A DNA stretch of 10,991 nucleotides, taken from LMUY01 sp964657445. GTDB lineage: Bacteria > Pseudomonadota > Alphaproteobacteria > Acetobacterales > Acetobacteraceae. Below, one piece after another: positions 6,924-10,991 of this stretch. A program made the position numbers and the translations under genes. The stretch is from contig CAZZVB010000151.1 of assembly GCA_964657445.1 (NCBI GenBank), positions 1 through 10,991 of the forward strand, given 5' to 3'. Below the pieces are notes generated by a model that ran no database searches, was not told where the DNA came from, and worked only from the letters and a program-made list of their open reading frames with translations. Position 1 is the stretch's first letter. Every line of letters starts with the position of its first letter.

Positions 6924-8132
6924 ATGGATCGCAGGCAGTTTCTGACCACAGTGTGCGCAAGCGCAGCACTCGCCTCCCGCACCAGGGCGCAGTCCCGCCC
7001 GCTGCGCATCGGCGTGCTGAACGACATGAGCGGCGTTTTTGCCGACTATCAGGGACCTGGGTCGGTCGTCGCGGCGAAGCTCGCGGTCGAGGATTCGGGT
7101 GGCCGGGCAGGAGGGATGCCGGTGGAGGTGCTGGCGGCGGACCACCAGAACAAGCCCGACGTGGGGCTCGCCATCGCCCGCAAATGGCTGGACCAGGACG
7201 GCGTGGACGCAATCCTCGACGTGCCGAACTCATCGATCGCGCTGGCCGTGGCGGACCTGGTCCGCGAACGCAACAAGGTGTTCATCGGCTCCGGCGCGGG
7301 GATCGCCGACCTCACAGGCAGCAAATGCTCCCCCAACACGGTGCACTGGACCTACGATACCTGGCAGACCAGCCATTCGCTGGGCCGCGCCATCACGCAG
7401 CGCGGGGGCAAGACCTGGTTCACCATCGCGGCGGATTACAGTTTCGGCGCCGACCTGGACAAGAATTTGAAGGAGGCTGTGATCGCCGCCGGCGGCAGCA
7501 TTCTCGGCTCCACCAAGGCGCCGTTCCCCACCGCCGATTTCAGCACCTACCTGCTGCAGGCGCAAAGCTCCGGCGCGCAGGTGCTGGCGTTGAACAATGC
7601 CGGCGGCGACACCACGACCGCGCTGAAGCAGGCTGCGGAGTTCGGGCTCGGCCGGTCGATGCAGCTTTGCGGCCCGGTCTATAACGTCAACACCGCCTAC
7701 GGCGTCGGTCTGCCGGTAGCGCAAGGCGTCATGTGCGTGACGCCGTTCTACTGGGACATGACGGAGGCGACCCGGCAGTGGAGCAGCCGCTACGCCGCCG
7801 CCAGCCCGAACCACGCGATGCCGAACGACATGCAGGCGGGCGTTTACTCCGCGGTGATCCACCTGTTGAAGGCCGTCGCCAAAACCGGCAATGCGGATGA
7901 CGGGGCGAAGGTGGTGGCGGCGATGAAAGACATGCCCACGCACGACGCGCTGTTCGGCGATGGCACGATCCGCCCGGATGGGCGCAAGATCCATCCGGTG
8001 TTCCTGATGCAGACCAAGACGCCTGCGGAAAGCCACGGCCCCTGGGACGTCTTCAAGCTCGTGGACACGGTGCCTCCGGACCAGGCCTTCCGGCCGCTGT
8101 CCGAAGGTCACTGCGCAATGCTTCCTAGCTAA
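6924..8132 (+). CDS. ABC transporter substrate-binding protein, branched-chain amino acid/aromatic type (Peripla_BP_6)
   Basis: This 402-residue periplasmic type I binding protein starts with a Tat-like signal MDRRQFLTTVCASAALAS (arginines 3-4) and a cleavage region near TRAQS (20-24). The mature domain opens RIGVLNDMSGVFADYQG and contains WTYDTWQT, IAADYSFGAD and AGGDTTTALKQAAEFG. It ends PLSEGHCAML, as in the LivK/HBA-binding-like family that includes aromatic-acid binders. In Rhodopseudomonas palustris the protein CouP of this fold binds hydroxycinnamates. No permease or ATPase gene is adjacent, so the protein must work with components encoded elsewhere or act alone. It is the first gene of an operon with the BKACE and dehydrogenase genes (20-base gap to the next gene). 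The ligand could be an aromatic acid or the substrate of those two enzymes. Confidence 0.88.
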   Translation: MDRRQFLTTVCASAALASRTRAQSRPLRIGVLNDMSGVFADYQGPGSVVAAKLAVEDSGGRAGGMPVEVLAADHQNKPDVGLAIARKWLDQDGVDAILDVPNSSIALAVADLVRERNKVFIGSGAGIADLTGSKCSPNTVHWTYDTWQTSHSLGRAITQRGGKTWFTIAADYSFGADLDKNLKEAVIAAGGSILGSTKAPFPTADFSTYLLQAQSSGAQVLALNNAGGDTTTALKQAAEFGLGRSMQLCGPVYNVNTAYGVGLPVAQGVMCVTPFYWDMTEATRQWSSRYAAASPNHAMPNDMQAGVYSAVIHLLKAVAKTGNADDGAKVVAAMKDMPTHDALFGDGTIRPDGRKIHPVFLMQTKTPAESHGPWDVFKLVDTVPPDQAFRPLSEGHCAMLPS

Positions 8133-8152
8133 ACCCCCAAGAGGATTCCAAA

Positions 8153-9043
8153 ATGGCACACAAGGTTATCGTGACGGTCGCGCCCACCGGCGGCATGGCG
8201 AGCAAGCAGCAGAACCCCAACCTGCCAACCCAGCCGGAGGAAATCGCCGACAGCGTGCACAAATCCTACCAGGCCGGCGCTGCGATTGCGGCGTTGCACG
8301 CGCGCCGCCCGGACGATCAGGCGACCTGCAATGCCGGCATCTACCAGGCGATCAATGACCGCATCCGCGCCCGCTGCGACATCGTCATCAACAACTCGAC
8401 CGGCGGCGGCTCCAACGGCGACATGCTGCTGCCGCGCGAGGACGGGCTGTTCGAAAGCAATTTTGAGGAGCGGCTGAAGGGCCTCGACGCCGGCGCCGAG
8501 ATGGGCACGTTCGACGGTATGACCTTCACCGACGTGCATGGCGGGCGCGAGATCCTGGTCATCACCACGCCGTCGCGCTGCGACCGGTTGGCAGAGAAGT
8601 TCAAGGAGCGTGGCATCAAGCCGGAATGGGAGGTGTTCGGCCCGCAGCACATCCTGCAGGACGTCTGCCGCCTGATCGCCAAGGGCTACGACAAGCCGCC
8701 CTACTACATCAACATGGTGCTGGGCGCCGACCGCGGCTTCCAGGGCGCGATGCCCTACAGCCATGACGTGCTGGCCAGCATGATCGCGCTGTTGCCGCCG
8801 CAGAGCATCTTCTGCGTTTCCGCGATCGGGCCAGCCCAACTGCCCGCCACCACCCAGGCGATCCTGCTCGGCGGCCATGTGCGGGTCGGGCTGGAGGACA
8901 ACAACTACTACTCCCGGGGCCGGCTGGCGACGAACGAGGAACTGGTCGCCCGCACCGTGCGCATCATCCATGAGTTGGACATGCAGCACGCCTCCGCCGC
9001 CGAAGCCCGCGATATGCTGGGCCTGAAGCAGTTGGCCGCCTGA
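8153..9043 (+). CDS. Beta-keto acid cleavage enzyme (BKACE, DUF849)
   Basis: This 296-residue TIM-barrel protein belongs to the family of 3-keto-5-aminohexanoate cleavage enzyme (Kce). BKACEs condense a free beta-keto acid with acetyl-CoA, giving acetoacetate and a shortened acyl-CoA, at a divalent metal. Supporting segments are VIVTVAPTGGM, PTQPEEIA, INNSTGGGSNGDM (79-91) and GGHVRVGLEDNN (240-251). R244, E248 and D249 match the Kce Arg226, metal ligand Glu230 and Asp231 in spacing. The metal motif normally reads H-x-H, but here it is A47-L-H49. The position matching Kce Glu14, which contacts the substrate, appears to be M15. These changes point to a different substrate class or altered metal binding. 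AGAGGA lies upstream of the ATG. The stop shares one base with the dehydrogenase start, so the two enzymes are probably translated together and act in sequence. Confidence 0.87.
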   Translation: MAHKVIVTVAPTGGMASKQQNPNLPTQPEEIADSVHKSYQAGAAIAALHARRPDDQATCNAGIYQAINDRIRARCDIVINNSTGGGSNGDMLLPREDGLFESNFEERLKGLDAGAEMGTFDGMTFTDVHGGREILVITTPSRCDRLAEKFKERGIKPEWEVFGPQHILQDVCRLIAKGYDKPPYYINMVLGADRGFQGAMPYSHDVLASMIALLPPQSIFCVSAIGPAQLPATTQAILLGGHVRVGLEDNNYYSRGRLATNEELVARTVRIIHELDMQHASAAEARDMLGLKQLAA

Positions 9044-9963
9044 TGCGCGCTGCCGTCATCGGCACGGGGGTCATCGGCGCAAGCTGGGCCTCCTGCTTCC
9101 TGGCCGCGGGCATGGACGTCGTCGCGTGGGACCCGGCGCCCGGCGCCGAGGCGGCGCTGCACGCGGCTGTCGCGTCGCACTGGCCGGCCATGACCCGGCT
9201 CGGCCTGGCCGAAGGTGCGTCAGTAGGCCGGCTGACCTTCCTGCCCACCGCCGAGGACGCTGCTGCAGCAGCCGATTTCATCCAGGAGAACGGGCCGGAA
9301 CGGCTGGACCTGAAGCGCGAGCTGTTCCCCCGGCTGGATGCCGCGGCCGCGCCGCATGTGCCGATCGCCTCCAGCTCCTCCTCGTTGATGCCGAGCGAGT
9401 TTCAGCAGGGCTGCCGCCATCCGGAGCGCGTGCTGCTCGGCCACCCGTTCAACCCGCCACATCTGATCCCGCTGGTCGAAGTGGTCGCCGGGTCAGCGAC
9501 GTCGGAGGAGGCTGTGGCGCAGGCGATGGCGTTCTACACGGCGTGCGGCAAGCGCCCTATCCGCCTGGCCAAGGAGATGCGCGGCCACGTCGCCAACCGT
9601 CTGCAGGCGGCGCTGTGGCAGGAAGCGTTCCATCTGGTGCGGGAGGGCGTGGTCTCCGCCGCCGATCTAGACACCGCCATCGCCCACGGCCCGGGTCTGC
9701 GTTGGGCGCTGCTCGGCCCGTTCCTCAATCTGCATCTGTCGGGGGGCGTTGGCGGCTTCGCCCACATGCTGGCCCATCTCGGACCGCCGACCGAGGCGAT
9801 GTGGCGCGACCTCGGCCACGTCACGCTGGATGATGGAACGCGAACCGCACTTCTGGCGGAAGTAGAGCGGGCGCTCGCCCCTCTGGACATGCCCGCGACC
9901 GTTGCCAAACGGGACGAAATCCTGATTAGCCTGCTGCAGATGAAGCGAGGCGCACTGCCGTAG
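9043..9963 (+). CDS. 3-hydroxyacyl-CoA dehydrogenase family NAD-dependent dehydrogenase, L-carnitine/L-gulonate dehydrogenase-like
   Basis: This 306-residue protein has an N-terminal Rossmann fold with the dinucleotide motif GTGVIG (7-12) and D30 at the end of the second strand, favouring NAD. The catalytic region has the serine-rich ASSSSSLMPSEF (109-120), then HPFNPPHLIPLVEVV with H134 and E146, 12 residues apart as in the His-Glu pair of hydroxyacyl-CoA dehydrogenase. The C-terminal domain contains HVANRLQAALWQEAF and GPGLRWALLGPFLNLHL. This resembles L-carnitine dehydrogenase and lambda-crystallin/L-gulonate 3-dehydrogenase, which act on free hydroxy acids. The product would be a beta-keto acid, the substrate class of the overlapping upstream BKACE gene. 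Its last codons and stop lie inside the first copy of a 22-bp direct repeat, so the present C-terminus may have been affected by an insertion. Confidence 0.87.
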   Translation: MRAAVIGTGVIGASWASCFLAAGMDVVAWDPAPGAEAALHAAVASHWPAMTRLGLAEGASVGRLTFLPTAEDAAAAADFIQENGPERLDLKRELFPRLDAAAAPHVPIASSSSSLMPSEFQQGCRHPERVLLGHPFNPPHLIPLVEVVAGSATSEEAVAQAMAFYTACGKRPIRLAKEMRGHVANRLQAALWQEAFHLVREGVVSAADLDTAIAHGPGLRWALLGPFLNLHLSGGVGGFAHMLAHLGPPTEAMWRDLGHVTLDDGTRTALLAEVERALAPLDMPATVAKRDEILISLLQMKRGALP

Positions 9964-9968
9964 GCAGC
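9947..9968 (+). repeat. 22-bp direct repeat, copy 1 (covers the stop of the dehydrogenase gene)
   Basis: These 22 bases recur without mismatch at 10295-10316. The match extends leftward to 31 bases (9938-9968 against 10286-10316) with only three mismatches, all transitions. The repeat contains a short inverted repeat CTGCC-GTA-GGCAG (9955-9967). Copy 1 spans the end of the dehydrogenase reading frame, including its TAG stop, so it is the copy with a coding role. Confidence 0.85.
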
Positions 9969-9989
9969 GGACTATGGTATCGTATCGTC

Positions 9990-10286
9990 ATGGATCAGCA
10001 GGAAATCCTGGCCAAGCTACGAGAGAACGAGGCCGAGCTGCGTCGGCGAGGCGTTCGCCATGCTGCGTTGTTCGGGTCACGGGTGCGCGGTGACAGCACG
10101 GCCGAGAGCGATACCGATATCATGATTGAGATCGATCCTGACGCCCATATCGGTGTCTGGGGTTACGCTGGCGTCAAAGCTTACATCGCGTCGTTACTCG
10201 ACGGCCCGGTTGACGTGGTCGATCGCGAAGCCCTCAAGCCGTATGTCCGTATCGCTGCTGCGATCGACGCGGTCTATGCGTTTTGA
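9990..10286 (+). CDS. MNT-type nucleotidyltransferase domain protein (minimal nucleotidyltransferase, antitoxin-like)
   Basis: This 98-residue protein has the minimal nucleotidyltransferase signature GSRVRGDSTAESDTDIMIEI (29-48) with G29-S30, D41 and D43, plus a third acidic residue D75 in GPVDVVD. The catalytic set therefore looks intact. Small MNT proteins often pair with a HEPN toxin; in MntA-HEPN systems the MNT protein AMPylates and silences the toxin. No HEPN gene is visible next to it, so it is an orphan here or its partner was lost. No clear ribosome binding site precedes the ATG, and base composition seems less GC-rich than the neighbours. The gene sits between 22-bp direct repeats, which suggests it arrived as an insertion. 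The substrate is unknown. Confidence 0.82.
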   Translation: MDQQEILAKLRENEAELRRRGVRHAALFGSRVRGDSTAESDTDIMIEIDPDAHIGVWGYAGVKAYIASLLDGPVDVVDREALKPYVRIAAAIDAVYAF

Positions 10287-10294
10287 GACGGAGT

Positions 10295-10316
10295 GAGGCG
10301 CACTGCCGTAGGCAGC
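10295..10316 (+). repeat. 22-bp direct repeat, copy 2 (after the MNT gene)
   Basis: This is identical to 9947-9968 at 22 of 22 positions, with offset 348 bases. It carries the same CTGCC-GTA-GGCAG inverted repeat (10303-10315). The extended, slightly diverged match starts at 10286, on the last base of the MNT stop codon. Together the copies bracket a 348-bp unit holding nothing but the MNT gene. Confidence 0.85.
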
Positions 10317-10485
10317 CAATCGTCGACCATGAAGGAAATGGCGAAGACCGTCGTCGCAAGAAATGGCAAAAGCCCGTCTTTTTTAAAGGCAGTGAGCTGG
10401 AAACCCGAAGCAACAATCGGCAGCGTCGCTGAAACCGGCGATGGCGCACCGCCGTTCTCCTGCGACGGGCGGCTGGAGATCCGGT
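10317..10485. other. Intergenic region before the formate dehydrogenase gene
   Basis: No gene is evident in these 169 bases. Two partly matching segments begin GAAATGGC at 10335 and at 10360 (period 25), and both continue to a CCGTC. The second runs into a T tract at about 10378-10384 after a short GGC-AAAA-GCC hairpin (10365-10374). This could be a weak terminator after the MNT gene, but the stem is only 3 bp. GGAG at 10475-10478 is the ribosome binding site of the 10486 gene. Confidence 0.4.
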
Positions 10486-10991
10486 ATGAAGACCCTGCGC
10501 AAGACTCTTGGCGATCGTGTCGCCGGGTTCGTGAAGGATTGGTCGCTGCCGCGGCAGATCGCCGGGCAGGACCCGCTTGCCAAGGCGGCCGAGAGCGAGG
10601 CGTCGCGCACCCTGCGTCCGCGGCTGGAGCAGGCGGACACCATCGGCACCAGCGTCTGCCCGTTCTGCGCCGTCGGCTGCGGCCAGTTGATCTACGCCAA
10701 GAATGGCAAGCCGGTGCATATCGAGGGCGATCCGCGCAGCCCGGTGAACCAGGGCACGCTCTGCCCTAAGGGCAGCAGCACGCTCGGCATGTTGCTGTCG
10801 CCGCAGCGCATCAACACCGTTCTCTACCGCGCGCCCTATGCGACCGAGTGGGAGGAACGCCCGCTCGACTGGGCGATGGAACGGATCGCACAAAAGACCA
10901 AGCAGGTTCGCGACGACACTTTCGTGGACAAGCTGCCGGATGGCCGGGTGGTGAATCACACGGTGGGCCTCGGCTCGCTCGGCGGCGCCAC
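10486..10991 (+). CDS. Formate dehydrogenase alpha (catalytic) subunit, N-terminal part
   Basis: The first 168 residues are visible and the gene runs off the right edge. This is a molybdopterin oxidoreductase of the formate dehydrogenase N/O alpha group, which oxidises formate to CO2 using a bis-MGD metal centre. The [4Fe-4S] binding motif is complete: C58-x2-C61-x3-C65-x27-C93 in CPFCAVGCG and TLCPKG, with K95 as the conserved relay lysine. EGDPRSPVNQG, RAPYATEWEERPLDWAM and NHTVGLGSLGGA also fit. The ATG at 10486 is chosen for GGAG seven bases upstream. An in-frame ATG at 10441 (MAHRRSPATGG) has a weaker site. Neither start gives a clear Tat signal, whereas periplasmic FDH-N/O alpha subunits carry one, so the cellular side is open. 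The selenocysteine/cysteine active-site residue lies beyond the window. Confidence 0.9.
   Translation, partial: MKTLRKTLGDRVAGFVKDWSLPRQIAGQDPLAKAAESEASRTLRPRLEQADTIGTSVCPFCAVGCGQLIYAKNGKPVHIEGDPRSPVNQGTLCPKGSSTLGMLLSPQRINTVLYRAPYATEWEERPLDWAMERIAQKTKQVRDDTFVDKLPDGRVVNHTVGLGSLGGA

Noticed and set aside
7230..8159. Minus-strand open frame of 309 codons
   Set aside because: It lies antisense to the binding-protein gene, which has a signal peptide and a family domain. The reverse translation is compositionally biased and unrecognisable.
8129..8989. Minus-strand open frame of 286 codons
   Set aside because: It is antisense to the well-supported BKACE gene and has no domain of its own.
8153..9963. 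Naming the BKACE and dehydrogenase as the carnitine degradation pair
   Set aside because: The family pairing is the same as in carnitine catabolism, but there are no other carnitine genes here and the neighbours point to aromatic acids. Substrate left open.
9955..9967. Hairpin CTGCC-GTA-GGCAG as a rho-independent terminator of the dehydrogenase operon
   Set aside because: The stem is 5 bp with a 3-base loop and no T tract follows. It also overlaps the stop codon.
10293..10769. Open frame of 158 codons after the MNT gene, a possible HEPN partner
   Set aside because: The translation shows no HEPN motif and its second half lies out of frame over the clear formate dehydrogenase start. It is a shadow frame.
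10234..10959. Minus-strand open frame of 241 codons
   Set aside because: It is antisense to the MNT and formate dehydrogenase genes, rich in R, A, H and Q as expected from GC-rich antisense, with no recognisable domain.

Overview
The window is GC-rich with dense, tightly packed genes of ordinary bacterial type. Codon choice, Tat-like signal peptides and gene content suggest an alphaproteobacterium. The Acetobacteraceae are my best guess, but this is inferred from style and was not tested.

Layout. (1) About 1-3220, minus strand: a tripartite TRAP transporter operon (dctP-dctQ-dctM), followed by a small cysteine-rich DUF1272 protein and possibly the first codons of a membrane protein running off the left edge. 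(2) 3221-3413: a divergent promoter region with a candidate operator. (3) 3414-6406, plus strand: enoyl-CoA hydratase, feruloyl-CoA synthase and a 4-hydroxybenzoyl-CoA-thioesterase-like protein, packed as one operon. (4) 6409-6855, minus strand: a MarR regulator. (5) 6924-9963, plus strand: a periplasmic ABC-type binding protein, a beta-keto acid cleavage enzyme (BKACE, DUF849) and a dehydrogenase of the 3-hydroxyacyl-CoA/L-carnitine/L-gulonate dehydrogenase family. The last two overlap by one base. (6) 9969-10316: a small MNT nucleotidyltransferase gene bracketed by perfect 22-bp direct repeats, looking like an insertion. (7) 10486 to the right edge: the start of a molybdenum/tungsten formate dehydrogenase alpha subunit, which looks unrelated to the rest.

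How the genes may work together. Parts 1-5 read as a catabolic island for a hydroxycinnamate-like aromatic acid (ferulate, p-coumarate or similar). The TRAP system, and perhaps the binding protein with a permease encoded elsewhere, would bring the acid in. The synthase makes the CoA thioester and the crotonase hydrates it. No thiolase, no vanillin dehydrogenase and no typical hydratase-lyase is present. Instead there is a beta-hydroxyacid dehydrogenase, a BKACE and an aroyl-CoA-type thioesterase. This allows a route in which the side chain is removed as acetoacetate by a BKACE. That assembly is my inference and is the most interesting hypothesis here. The BKACE also lacks one of the two histidines of the usual metal-binding HxH motif.
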